Positions 33,989-41,919 of a stretch of DNA of 64,000 bases are shown here, piece after piece. Origin of the DNA: Kocuria rosea (GTDB lineage: Bacteria; Actinomycetota; Actinomycetes; Actinomycetales; Micrococcaceae). Where the stretch lies: NCBI RefSeq assembly GCF_023715525.1, contig NZ_JAMBOG010000013.1, positions 1 to 64,000 on the forward strand. Direction: 5' to 3'. Made by a program: the position numbers and the translations under genes. Every line of letters starts with the position of its first letter. Within the stretch, counting starts at the first letter, position 1. The notes beneath the pieces are model-generated. The model had not been told where the DNA came from. It searched no databases and worked only from the letters and a program-made list of their open reading frames with translations.

Positions 33989-34852
33989 GTGCAGACCTTC
34001 CTCCCGTACCCCGACTTCGCCCGCTCCGCGCGCGTGCTCGACCGCCGACGGCTCGGCAAGCAGCGGGTGGAGACCCTCCAGGTGCTGCGCGCCGCGACCG
34101 TGCCCGGCTACGGGTGGTTCCGCCACCCCGCCACCGCGATGTGGTCCCAGCACGTCCCCGCCCTCGTGGCCTACGGACGGGCGATGGTGGACGAGTGGAC
34201 CGCCCGCGGCGGCGCCGACAGCACCGGGTGGCAGATCCGCGAGTTCGCCCCGCAGGAGTGGGACCGCAGTCCGGACGACGGCGTCTCCGAGCCGCCCCCG
34301 TGGCTCGGGGACGAGGCCCTGCACCGCTCGCACCGGTCCAACCTGCTCCGTAAGGACGAGGACTTCTACCGCCCGCTGTTCCCGGAGGACCCTGCCGGGC
34401 TCGACTACGTCTGGCCCGTGCCGGCGGAGGGCCGCGCTCACCTCACGGAACCGGGGCACGGCCACCGCGCCTGGGTCCTGGGCCCCGGAGCGCACGAGGA
34501 GGCCGGGGCCGCCGTCGTCGTGCCCTTCCGGGTGCCCGAGGGCATCCGGGAGAGCCACTGGGTCCACGCCCTGGAACGGATCGAGCACGACCTGCGGGAG
34601 GGCGAGCCGGTGCTGCTGCTCCACGGGGCCCCCGGCCCCGAGCAGGTCGTGGAGCGGGCCGTGCTCGCCGAGAACGTCCACCATGCCGTCGCCGGGTTCT
34701 CCCTCGAACTCGAGCGGGTGGACCGGGTGCTGCGCCGCGAGCTCCCGGAACCGGCACGGCTGCAGTCCCCGCGTCCCCTCTTCGCGGTTCCCGCCGGGTC
34801 CGTCGGCACCACCGGCGCTCCTGCGACCGCCGGGGAGGACCGGGAGGCGTGA
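33989..34852 (+). CDS. MSMEG_6728 family protein
   Basis: A 287-residue protein with a highly characteristic start, MQTFLPYPDFARSARVLDRRRLGKQRVE, followed by VPGYGWFRHPATAMW. I recognise this as the MSMEG_6728 family, widespread in actinobacteria and without an established function; a relation to pyrimidine-dimer-glycosylase-like folds has been suggested for such sequences, which I cannot check. The conserved part covers about residues 1-130. The rest, rich in acidic residues, may be a separate domain. The GTG at 33989 is fixed by the family N-terminus. GGGGAG lies directly before it, too close for normal use, so the mRNA may be leaderless. Confidence 0.8.
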   Translation: MQTFLPYPDFARSARVLDRRRLGKQRVETLQVLRAATVPGYGWFRHPATAMWSQHVPALVAYGRAMVDEWTARGGADSTGWQIREFAPQEWDRSPDDGVSEPPPWLGDEALHRSHRSNLLRKDEDFYRPLFPEDPAGLDYVWPVPAEGRAHLTEPGHGHRAWVLGPGAHEEAGAAVVVPFRVPEGIRESHWVHALERIEHDLREGEPVLLLHGAPGPEQVVERAVLAENVHHAVAGFSLELERVDRVLRRELPEPARLQSPRPLFAVPAGSVGTTGAPATAGEDREA

Positions 34853-34971
34853 GCGCCGCGAGCGTCCGGAGGTCCGGCGGCCTCGGCGCCTGAGGCTCCG
34901 TTGTTACCGAAGGGTTAATTCTCCGTCATGGGGGATCCCTGGCCGTATCCCATGGGTAGCATGTCACCCAC

Positions 34972-34992
34972 CCGGCGCGCTCTCCGCGCCGG
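34972..34992 (+). promoter_or_regulatory. hairpin in the leader of the micro-ORF and gntR
   Basis: A perfect 8-base-pair stem, CCGGCGCG with CGCGCCGG, and a 5-base loop end just before the GAGGAGG ribosome site of the micro-ORF. A TAGCAT hexamer at 34957-34962 could be the -10. Confidence 0.4.
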
Positions 34993-35008
34993 CCCCGAGG
35001 AGGTGCAC

Positions 35009-35119
35009 ATGCGAGGGTTCCACGTCCCCGCGACCGGGACCGTCATGGTCACCGACCGCCCCGGACCGGGTGCCGGCCGGCCGGCCGGCTGCCCCGCCGA
35101 GCGGGCTGTCGGCCCATGA
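35009..35119 (+). CDS. 36-residue micro-ORF coupled to gntR
   Basis: An ATG with a strong GAGGAGG site six bases upstream opens 36 codons whose TGA overlaps the gntR ATG as ATGA, the usual sign of translational coupling. The protein begins MRGFHVPATGTVMVTDRPGPG, which looks like the first 20 residues of a zinc-type alcohol dehydrogenase (an initial strand ending in xDRPxP), then runs into low-complexity sequence. It may be a remnant of such a gene captured as a leader, a regulatory leader peptide, or chance. No family is recognised. Confidence 0.4.
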   Translation: MRGFHVPATGTVMVTDRPGPGAGRPAGCPAERAVGP

Positions 35120-35934
35120 CCGCCCCCTGGGCCCCCGGCGCAGCCCTGTCCACGGGGCTCCGCACCGGGCAGCACGCCGACACCGGGGCCGCTGCACCGA
35201 TCCTGCCGTCCGTGACCGCGACGACGGGCAGCTCTCTCGCCGCGCAGGTCATGACGGCCGTGCGCCGGGCCATCACGGCCGGGGAGATGGAGCCGGGCCG
35301 GCTCTACTCGGTCCAGCAGCTGGCCTCCGTCATGAACGTCTCCCGCAGCCCGGTCCGCGAGGGCCTCCTGCGCCTGGGGGAGGCCGGGCTGATCCGCTTC
35401 CACCGCAACCGCGGGTTCGAGATCGTCGACGTCAGCCCCGACGACGTCGCGCAGATCTTCGCGGTGCGCATCGCGCTCGAGGTCCCCGCCGCGCGCCGCA
35501 CCGCCCGGTTCGCCCCGGCCGAGGAGCTGGGCCGGCTCCGAGCCCAGTGGGAGACCCTGCACGCGACCGCCCGCACCGGCGACGCGGAGGCCTCCACCGA
35601 GGCCGACGAGGGTCTGCACCGGCTCCTGCTGCACCTGGCCGGCAACCGGCAGGCGGCCGAGCTCGTGGCGCGGCTGCGCACCACCACCTCCTTCCTGACG
35701 GTCGTTGCGGATGCGACCCTGCGCCCGCCGACCGTCGTGGCCGGGGAGCACGACGCCCTGGTCCACGCCGTCCTGGAGCGCGACGAGGAGGGCGCCGGAG
35801 CGGCGATGCGCGAACACCTCCTCCACACGGCCGCCCTGCTGATCGCCCAGGCGCTGCGCGTGCGGGGCACGCCCGAGCAGCAGGTCGCTGCCCTGGCCGA
35901 GCAGGTGCGCGACGACGCCGTGGCCGACTACTGA
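35116..35934 (+). CDS. GntR family regulator, FadR/FCD type
   Basis: A 272-residue regulator. After about 40 poorly conserved residues comes the winged HTH (about 42-105: AVRRAITAGEMEPGRLYSVQQLA, then VSRSPVREGLLRLGEAGLIRF). An all-helical FCD ligand domain follows, with the metal-binding-type pattern of acidic and histidine residues (DEGLHRLLLHLAGN, GEHDALVHAVLERD, MREHLLHTAALL). FCD regulators usually sense carboxylic acids or sugar acids. The ATG at 35116 overlaps the micro-ORF stop. It converges on the histidine kinase gene, so its targets are not obvious from the neighbourhood. Confidence 0.9.
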   Translation: MTAPWAPGAALSTGLRTGQHADTGAAAPILPSVTATTGSSLAAQVMTAVRRAITAGEMEPGRLYSVQQLASVMNVSRSPVREGLLRLGEAGLIRFHRNRGFEIVDVSPDDVAQIFAVRIALEVPAARRTARFAPAEELGRLRAQWETLHATARTGDAEASTEADEGLHRLLLHLAGNRQAAELVARLRTTTSFLTVVADATLRPPTVVAGEHDALVHAVLERDEEGAGAAMREHLLHTAALLIAQALRVRGTPEQQVAALAEQVRDDAVADY

Positions 35935-35959
35935 CCACCGCGCGACCATCCCGCCCTCC

Positions 35960-37390
35960 TCAGTCCTCCGGGGACAGGGGGAGGCGCACGACGAAGCGGC
36001 AGTGTCCGCCGGGGTCCTCGGCCGCGGCGACCGTGCCCCCGTGGGCGGCGACGATCTCCCGGCTGATCGCCAGGCCCAGCCCGGACCCGCCCGTGTCCCG
36101 CGCCCGTGAGCCGTCGAGGCGCACGAACCGCTCGAAGACCCGCTCGCGGTCCGCGGGGGCGATGGTGTCACCGTCGTTGTCCACGGTGACGACGGCGTGC
36201 TCCGCCTCCGCGGACAGCGACACCGCGATCCACGACGCCGCGTGCCGCTCCGCGTTGGAGAGCAGGTTGCGCAGGACCTGCTGCAACCGCGCGGCGTCCC
36301 CCCGGATGCGCACCGGCTCCACGTGCACGCGCAGCTCGTGCCGCGCCGCCGGCCGCATCCGGGCGACCTCCTCGGCGACGACCTCGTCGAGGTCGGTGTC
36401 GGCGACGCGCAGGCTCAGCCCCGCGTCGTCGACCTTCGCGAGGGTCAGCAGGTCCTCCACGAGCCGGCCCATCCGCCGGGCCTGCGACCTCAGGACCGGC
36501 GAGAACTCCGTCCACGCGGCGCCCGAGGGGTCCGTCGCGGCGACGTCGATCGTGGTCGTCAGGGTGGCCAGCGGGCTGCGCAGCTCGTGCGAGGCGTCCG
36601 CCACGAAGCGCCGCTGCGCGCGGTCGGAGGACTCCAGCCGGTCGAGCATGCCGTTCATCGTGGTCGCGAGCACCGCGATCTCGTCCCGGGTCGGCGGCAC
36701 GTCGACGCGCTCGTCGAGCCGCGCGGTGCCGATGCCCCGCACCTGATCGGTGATCCGCCGCACCGGGGCCAGGGAGCGGCCCACCAGGAACCACATCAGC
36801 CCGGCGCCGAGGAGGACGAGCAGGGGCCCTCCCAGCAGCAGGAAGAGGCCCACGGCGCGCAGCACGTCCTGCTGCAGGGACATGGGCACCGCCACGACCA
36901 TGACGTACGGCACGTCGTTGACGTACATGCCATATGCGACATACACGAACTCGTCCGTGCCCTCGAGCCCCCCGGAGTCGTCCCGCGCTGAGTCGTAGGA
37001 CTCGCCGGGCGCCATGCCGGGCACCGGGAGCTCCAGGGCACGCGCGGCGGGAGGGGAGGCCGCGACCACCTCTCCGTCCTCGTCCTGCAGCTGCACGACC
37101 ACGCCGGGCCTGCCGAGGACCTGGGCCAGCTCGCCGAGGTCGGCCCTCGTGTACACGGCGGGGACGCCCGTGTCGCGGCTGCCGTCGCGCGGCAGGTCGA
37201 ACTCCCGCAGGATCTCGCCCTGCCGCGAGAGGGCCTGCTCGTGGGCGGCGGTGACGGCGGACCGGCCCAGCACCTCGAGCAGGACTCCTCCGGTCACCGC
37301 CAGCACGAGCAGGATGAGCAGGGCGGCGGCCGCCGTGGTCCGCGCCCGCACGCCCCACCGTGCGATGCGGAGCGGCCGGCGGCCGGTCAC
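35960..37390 (-). CDS. sensor histidine kinase
   Basis: A 476-residue membrane kinase of the HisKA/MprB-PrrB type. One helix near residues 18-40, an extracytoplasmic sensor region to about residue 155, a second helix (FLLLGGPLLVLLGAGLMWFLV), a HAMP domain, and the H-box FVADASHELRSPLATL follow in order. The catalytic domain has the N-box LLSNAERHA, a G1-like region NDGDTIAP and the GGSGLGLAISREIV G2 box. The GTG at 37388-37390 overlaps the response regulator stop as GTGA, so the pair is co-translated. The signal is unknown. Confidence 0.94.
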   Translation of the reverse strand: MTGRRPLRIARWGVRARTTAAAALLILLVLAVTGGVLLEVLGRSAVTAAHEQALSRQGEILREFDLPRDGSRDTGVPAVYTRADLGELAQVLGRPGVVVQLQDEDGEVVAASPPAARALELPVPGMAPGESYDSARDDSGGLEGTDEFVYVAYGMYVNDVPYVMVVAVPMSLQQDVLRAVGLFLLLGGPLLVLLGAGLMWFLVGRSLAPVRRITDQVRGIGTARLDERVDVPPTRDEIAVLATTMNGMLDRLESSDRAQRRFVADASHELRSPLATLTTTIDVAATDPSGAAWTEFSPVLRSQARRMGRLVEDLLTLAKVDDAGLSLRVADTDLDEVVAEEVARMRPAARHELRVHVEPVRIRGDAARLQQVLRNLLSNAERHAASWIAVSLSAEAEHAVVTVDNDGDTIAPADRERVFERFVRLDGSRARDTGGSGLGLAISREIVAAHGGTVAAAEDPGGHCRFVVRLPLSPED

Positions 37391-38079
37391 GGCGCAGGGT
37401 CCGGGAGGTCGTCGGGCACCAGGCGGTAGCCCATCCCCCGGACCGTCTGCAGCGTGGAGAGCCCGAACGGGGCGTCGATCTTCTTGCGCAGGTAGCCCAC
37501 GTAGACCTCCACGATGTTCTCGGAGCCCTCGAAGTTGGCGTCCCACGCGTTGTCCATGATCTCGAGCTTGGAGACGACCTTCTCCTTGTTCTGGATCAGG
37601 AACTGGAGGATCACGTACTCCTTGGCGGTCAGCTCGAGCGCCTGGCCCCGCCGGGTCACCGTGCGGCGCACGGGGTCCAGCTGGAGCGACCCGGCGGTGA
37701 GGACCACCGGCCGCTCCGGCGCGCCGCGGCGGATCAGCGCCCGCAGCCGTGCCACGAGCACGAGGAAGCTGAAGGGCTTGGTGAGGTAGTCGTCGGCCCC
37801 GAGGTCGAACGCGTCGGTCTGGTCGTACTCGCCGTCCTTGGCCGTGAGCATGAGCACGGGCGTCCAGTTCTGGGCGGCGCGCATCTCCTCCAGGATCGTG
37901 TACCCGTTCCTGCCCGGGAGCATGAGGTCCAGGACGACGACGTCGTAGGGGTTCTCCCGCGCGAGCCACGCCCCGGTGATCCCGTCGTGCGCGACGTCGA
38001 CCACGAACCCCTCGTTGCGCAGGCCGCGGCGCAGCGACTCCGCGAGGTCCACCTCGTCCTCGACCAGCAGCACCCGCAC
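37387..38079 (-). CDS. OmpR-family response regulator
   Basis: A 230-residue two-domain regulator. The receiver domain has the acidic pair in LLVEDEVD, the phospho-acceptor Asp in VVVLDLMLPG, the Thr/Ala of LMLTAKDG and the Lys of DDYLTKPFSF. The winged-helix DNA-binding domain (about 135-222) contains LTAKEYVILQFLIQNKEKVVSK and TVRGMGYRL. The GTG at 38077-38079 is chosen because GGAGGG lies five bases upstream and the first strand follows at once; upstream in-frame codons run into the DnaA-box-like cluster. It leads the two-gene operon with the kinase. Confidence 0.94.
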   Translation of the reverse strand: MRVLLVEDEVDLAESLRRGLRNEGFVVDVAHDGITGAWLARENPYDVVVLDLMLPGRNGYTILEEMRAAQNWTPVLMLTAKDGEYDQTDAFDLGADDYLTKPFSFLVLVARLRALIRRGAPERPVVLTAGSLQLDPVRRTVTRRGQALELTAKEYVILQFLIQNKEKVVSKLEIMDNAWDANFEGSENIVEVYVGYLRKKIDAPFGLSTLQTVRGMGYRLVPDDLPDPAP

Positions 38080-38417
38080 CCGTGCCCTCCGTCCTCGTGT
38101 CCGTCCCGTGCCGCCCCGCCCGGCCGGCGGAGCTCCCTCCAGTGTCCCGCACGGCCGCTGAGAAGTTCTTGAGAACGCCGCCCCGCCGGGACAGGACGGC
38201 CCGGGGATCTTCTCCCCACCCGGTGCATTAAGTTGTCCACAGCTGTGGAGAACGATGTGCACGCACGGCTCTCCACAGCATTATTAACAGGTGTGGACCG
38301 CTCGGGAACAGCGTCCACACACCTGTGCACAGGTGTGGAAACACACGCGTGTAAGTTGTCGACAGCTGTGGACGACCGCTGTGGACAGTGTCCGCAGCAC
38401 AGGGGCGGGGTCCGGGC
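38080..38417. other. intergenic region with a DnaA-box-like cluster
   Basis: The 338-base gap between the response regulator start and the rhomboid stop holds no supported gene. Its central part is the cluster at 38233-38388. Nearer the regulator gene lies a small inverted repeat, GTTCTTGAGAAC at 38165-38176, which could be a binding site for the two-component system. Confidence 0.6.
38233..38388. repeat. cluster of nine DnaA-box-like 9-mers with palindromes
   Basis: Relative to TTGTCCACA there is one exact copy (38233-38241). Four copies have one mismatch: 38244-38252 (minus), 38356-38364 (plus), 38367-38375 (minus) and 38380-38388 (minus). Four have two mismatches: 38269-38277 and 38311-38319 (plus), 38292-38300 and 38334-38342 (minus). 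Some pair head to head around AGCT, and two such units (38230 and 38353) are near-copies. A perfect 20-base palindrome lies at 38318-38337, and an AT-rich patch, CATTATTAACA, at 38279-38289. Confidence 0.7.
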
Positions 38418-39212
38418 TCAGCGCCCGCGCGCGCGGCCCCGGCGCAGCGTGAGCGTGTACCCGAAGGCCACGAGAGCCCCCGTCACGAGACCGCCCAGGT
38501 GCGCCTGCCAGGCGATGCCCGGGAAGAGGAAGCCGAAGGCGAGGTTCACGCCGATGAGGACCACGATCGGGGTGATCGACTGGCCCAGGTGCCGCTGCAG
38601 CACGAAGAGGGCGCCGAAGAGGCCGAAGATCCCGCCCGAGGCGCCGACCACCAGGGTGTACGGGGACGCGAGCAGCAGCACGCCGAGGGAGCCGCCCAGG
38701 ACGGAGAGCCCGAACAGCAGCAGGAACCGGGCCCGGCCCAGGGCCGGCTCCAGCATCTGCCCGAACAGGTACAGGGTGTACATGTTCAGGAGCAGGTGCA
38801 GCGGGTTGGTCGTCGAGTGCAGGAACCCGCTCGTCAGCATCCGCCACGGCTCGGACGTGGTGGTCACGGGCGCGTAGGCGAACAACTGCAGCAGGCCCAC
38901 GCCGAGGACCAGGGCCAGCCACTGCAGCGCGTACACCACCACGTTGGCCCCGATCAGCCACCACGTGACGAGCATGGCCGAGCCGCGGGCCGCGCGCCCG
39001 CCGAGGCTCGTGCGGTAGGCGGGCCGTGACCGCGCGGCCTCCTGCACGCAGTCGACGCAGTGCACCCCCACGGCCGCCGAGCGCTGGCACTCAGGGCACA
39101 CGGGGCGCCCGCAGCGCTGGCACGAGACGTAGCTGGGCCGGTCCGGATGACGGGGGCACACGGGGACCTGCCCCCCGGTGGACGTGCCGTACTGCGGTCG
39201 CTCGCCGCTCAC
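38418..39212 (-). CDS. rhomboid family intramembrane serine protease
   Basis: A 264-residue membrane protease. The catalytic serine lies in VVGASGGIFGLFGAL and the catalytic histidine in WQAHLGGLVTGAL; six to seven helices can be drawn from about residue 78 on. The N-terminal 60 residues form a cysteine-rich zinc-binding region (VCPRHPDRPSYVSCQRCGRPVCPEC...HCVDC), common in actinobacterial rhomboids and possibly a substrate or adaptor module. Start is GTG at 39210-39212 with GAGGAG five bases upstream. Its stop faces the DnaA-box-like cluster. Confidence 0.93.
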   Translation of the reverse strand: MSGERPQYGTSTGGQVPVCPRHPDRPSYVSCQRCGRPVCPECQRSAAVGVHCVDCVQEAARSRPAYRTSLGGRAARGSAMLVTWWLIGANVVVYALQWLALVLGVGLLQLFAYAPVTTTSEPWRMLTSGFLHSTTNPLHLLLNMYTLYLFGQMLEPALGRARFLLLFGLSVLGGSLGVLLLASPYTLVVGASGGIFGLFGALFVLQRHLGQSITPIVVLIGVNLAFGFLFPGIAWQAHLGGLVTGALVAFGYTLTLRRGRARGR

Positions 39213-39302
39213 TGGAACTCCTCACGGATCGGCCCCGGGGGCCGGGTCGTCGGACGCCACCGGGGATCGCGGCGACGTCGATGGGGGGTCGTTGGAACGG
39301 GA

Positions 39303-39344
39303 CGGCGCAGGCCCGCCCGGATCGTTCCGGGCGGGCCTGCGCCG
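39303..39344 (-). terminator. terminator hairpin after the cyclophilin gene
   Basis: A perfect 19-base-pair stem (39303-39321 with 39326-39344) with a 4-base loop lies 61 bases downstream of the cyclophilin stop and before the rhomboid start. Confidence 0.75.
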
Positions 39345-39405
39345 CGCGTCCCCGGCTCCGCACGGGGCGGGGGACGCAGGTCCTGGTCGGACCCGGTGCT
39401 CGGGA

Positions 39406-39951
39406 CTACAGCTGCTCGACGTCGATCGAGGTGATCACGCAGTCCTCGACGGGGCGGTCCATGGCGCCCGTGCGGACGCCGTTGAGCTCGTCGACGACCT
39501 TGCGGGACGCGTCGTCGGCGACCTCGCCGAAGATCGTGTGCTTGCCCTGCAGCCAGGTGGTGGGGGCCGTGGTGATGAAGAACTGGGAGCCGTTGGTGCC
39601 CCGGCCGTTGCGCTTGCCGGCGTTGGCCATGGCGAGGACGTACGGCTGGTTGAAGTCGAGCTCGGGGTGGATCTCGTCGTCGAACTCGTAGCCCGGCCCG
39701 CCGATGCCCTGGCCCAGCGGGTCGCCGCCCTGGATCATGAAGTCGCGGATGATGCGGTGGAAGACCACGTCCTTGTAGAGGGGACCGGACTGCTTCTCAC
39801 CGGTGCGGGGGTCGCTCCACTCCTGGGTGCCGTCCGAGAGACCGATGAAGTTCTTGACGGTCTTCGGGGCGTGGTTGCCGAAGAGGTTCACGACGATGTC
39901 ACCGTGGTTGGTGTGGATCGTCGCCTTGGCGGTGGGGATGGCAGAAGTCAT
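39406..39951 (-). CDS. peptidyl-prolyl cis-trans isomerase, cyclophilin type
   Basis: A 181-residue cytosolic cyclophilin that speeds proline isomerisation during folding. The core motifs are intact: VFHRIIRDFMIQGGDP with the catalytic arginine, LAMANAGKRNGRGTNGSQFFITT, and WLQGKHTIFGEV. No signal peptide. A homologue at this place (PpiA in mycobacteria) is a regular neighbour of the origin region. The ATG at 39949-39951 is preceded at six bases by an AAGAAT hexamer, so this too may be a leaderless transcript. It is followed by a long terminator hairpin. Confidence 0.95.
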   Translation of the reverse strand: MTSAIPTAKATIHTNHGDIVVNLFGNHAPKTVKNFIGLSDGTQEWSDPRTGEKQSGPLYKDVVFHRIIRDFMIQGGDPLGQGIGGPGYEFDDEIHPELDFNQPYVLAMANAGKRNGRGTNGSQFFITTAPTTWLQGKHTIFGEVADDASRKVVDELNGVRTGAMDRPVEDCVITSIDVEQL

Positions 39952-40110
39952 GGGGCCATTCTTGCACGGGGCGCCGAGGCCCTCCCAAGGGCCCCGGTCC
40001 CGTTCAGCGCACAGTGAAAAGCCGCGGGATCGCGCGGCGGGGCCTCCACGCGCCGAACCCCTGCCCGTATGCTGACACTGGATTGTTACGACCCGAGAAG
40101 GGATGGATTC

Positions 40111-40944
40111 ATGAGCTTCAAGATGTCCAAGAGCGAGAAGACGACCGCGGCGGCCCAGGCGGCTGCGGAGAGCAAGGTCCTGGATGCCGGCGCGTGGGCG
40201 TCCAAGGAGATCGGCGAGCTGGCGCCGAAGCTGCAGCACGGCATCGAGGCCGGTGCCGCGGCGCTGGCCGGCGGCGTGGCCGCCGCGGGCCCCCGGGTGC
40301 AGGACAGCCTGGGCCGCGCCCACGAGATGTCCGACTCCGCGAAGCTGAAGGCCGCGGCCGCAGCGGCCCCGATCGCCGCGAAGGCCGTCGACCGGGCCAC
40401 CGAGAGCCGCGCGGCGATGCAGGCGAAGTACGCCGGGGCCGCGGCCCTGCTGGCCGGCAAGTTCGCGGACGCGGACACTCCGGAGCAGCTCGAGGCCATC
40501 GTCACCCGGCTGACCGGGGACAAGAAAGCGGTCGCCAACGCGAAGAAGGCCGCCGCGCGCGTCGCCAAGGACTACGCGAAGCAGCAGAAGAAGGCCGAGA
40601 GCTCGCACAAGGGCCTGCTCGTGCTGGGCCTGCTCGTGGCCGGCGGCGCGGCCGGCGTGGCCGCGTGGAAGGCCTCGCGCCCCGTCGAGGACCCCTGGAA
40701 GACCCCGGCCGCCACGTCCCCGCGCGTGACCGCGTCCCCGGTGACCCAGCAGAGCACCGTGGCCGCCGGCACCGGCGTGCAGGTCGACGACGTCGAGGAC
40801 GCCACCACCCCGGCCGGCCAGCCCGGCGGCGTGTCGGGGGCGGCCTCCGAGGTCAAGGACAATGCCAAGAGCATCGGCGAGGACGCCAAGACCACGATCC
40901 ACGAGGTCAAGGAGCAGATCCAGGGCAAGAAGGACGAGGCCTGA
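40111..40944 (+). CDS. alanine/lysine-rich membrane-anchored protein, unknown
   Basis: A 277-residue protein of low complexity. The first 165 residues are alanine- and lysine-rich and almost certainly helical (repeated AAAA, KAAARVAKDYAKQQKKAE). One clear membrane helix follows at about 170-188 (GLLVLGLLVAGGAAGVAAW), then a proline/threonine-rich stretch and a charged tail rich in K and D. I do not recognise the family. The layout, a long helical cytosolic part with a single anchor, suggests a structural or scaffold protein. AGAAGGGA lies nine bases before the ATG. It ends at a bidirectional terminator shared with the damaged Nramp gene. Confidence 0.7.
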   Translation: MSFKMSKSEKTTAAAQAAAESKVLDAGAWASKEIGELAPKLQHGIEAGAAALAGGVAAAGPRVQDSLGRAHEMSDSAKLKAAAAAAPIAAKAVDRATESRAAMQAKYAGAAALLAGKFADADTPEQLEAIVTRLTGDKKAVANAKKAAARVAKDYAKQQKKAESSHKGLLVLGLLVAGGAAGVAAWKASRPVEDPWKTPAATSPRVTASPVTQQSTVAAGTGVQVDDVEDATTPAGQPGGVSGAASEVKDNAKSIGEDAKTTIHEVKEQIQGKKDEA

Positions 40945-40970
40945 TCCGGCGCTGAGCCCGGAGGACCTCG

Positions 40971-41003
40971 AAGGCCCCGCCCCCCTTGTGGGGGCGGGGC
41001 CTT
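40971..41003. terminator. bidirectional terminator
   Basis: A perfect 14-base-pair stem (40971-40984 with 40990-41003) with a 5-base loop lies between the convergent hypothetical and Nramp genes. It serves both if the Nramp gene ends at 41026 in its original frame. Confidence 0.78.
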
Positions 41004-41025
41004 CCGCATGGGTCCGGTCGGGTGC

Positions 41026-41915
41026 TCAGCCCTGGGGCGCGGTGAGCACGTCCTGGAGGCTGTCCCCTCCTGGTAGATGCCCCGCGCGGTGAACAGCACC
41101 ACGCACACGGCGAGCGCCACGTTGGTGAACACGCCGTTGCGCCGGCGCTCGGGGGTGCGCCGGGTGTTGAGCAGCCACAGCAGGGTGAAGGCGAGGAAGG
41201 GCATGAACAGCGCCCCGAGCACTCCGTAGAGGAGGATGAGGAACACCGGCTTGCCGAGGGCCAGCAGCGCCATGGGCGGGAAGGTGAGCCAGACCAGGTA
41301 GAACTTGAAGTACCTGCCGCCGGTGAGGGTGTCGGGGTGGCCGCTGGGCTTGCTGCGGATGTTGCCCCAGAAGTCGGCGAACAGCAGGGAGACCCCGGAC
41401 CACACGCCCACCACGGACGAGAACGACGCCGCCCAGAAGCCGACGAGGAAGACGGGGCCGACGACGTCGCCGTAGCGCTCCTGGAGGACGTCGGCCAGGT
41501 CGAGCAGGCCCTCGTCGCCGGCGCTGATGGCGTAGCCGGCCGAGTAGAGGACCTCGACGCCGATGATGAGCATGGCGATCACGAAGATGCCGGTCACCGC
41601 GTAGACGGTCGTCCACCTCCCGAGCGAGCGCCAGCCCTCGAAGATGGTGCGCCCGGTGGACAGGGAGTACCGGCCGGCGCCCTCCACGAGGACGATCTTG
41701 AGGACGGTCCCGAGCACCACGGCCCACAGCGGGCCGTGGCCGAAGCGGGAGCCGGCGATCAGGGTGGCCACGAGGTCCGCGGCGCCCACGCCCGTGGCCG
41801 CGACGACCAGTCCGGGGCCCACGATCTTCCAGCCGCTGACCTTCTCGAGGGGTTCGTCCGGGTCGATGCCCGGCGCGGGGGCGAGCGCCTTCATGGCGTG
41901 GTCGTCCTGCTGCAT
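41026..41915 (-). pseudogene. Nramp-like divalent metal transporter, damaged
   Basis: The reading frame codes for an Nramp-related transporter (GWKIVGPGLVVAATGVGAADLVATLIAGS, ALLALGKPVFLILLYGVLGALFMPF, TLLWLLNTRRTP) of the group that lacks the DPGN metal motif. Two lesions are seen. First, GWRSLGRWTT runs straight into VYAVTGIFVIAMLIIG, where full-length relatives, as I recall them, have roughly 110-120 more residues (middle helices), so an internal in-frame deletion is likely. Second, at the run of G near 41070 one base appears lost: the open frame leaves the expected end and runs through the terminator, while the other frame gives a natural end, SLQDVLTAPQG, with a stop at 41026. Transport is unlikely. 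ATG 41913-41915 assumed; 41892-41894 possible. Confidence 0.62.
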
Positions 41916-41919
41916 GCCT

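Noticed and set aside
34928-35119. Longer 63-codon version of the micro-ORF before gntR
   Set aside because: The upstream ATG has no ribosome site and would include the hairpin and the strong internal GAGGAGG site; the 36-codon version fits better.
38165-38176. GTTCTTGAGAAC as a definite response-regulator box
   Set aside because: Only a single short repeat; OmpR-type regulators usually bind direct repeats, so it is mentioned but not claimed.
40572-41025. C-terminal extension of the Nramp-like protein antisense to the 40111 gene
   Set aside because: It arises from the frameshift at the G run, passes through the terminator and is unlike the family.
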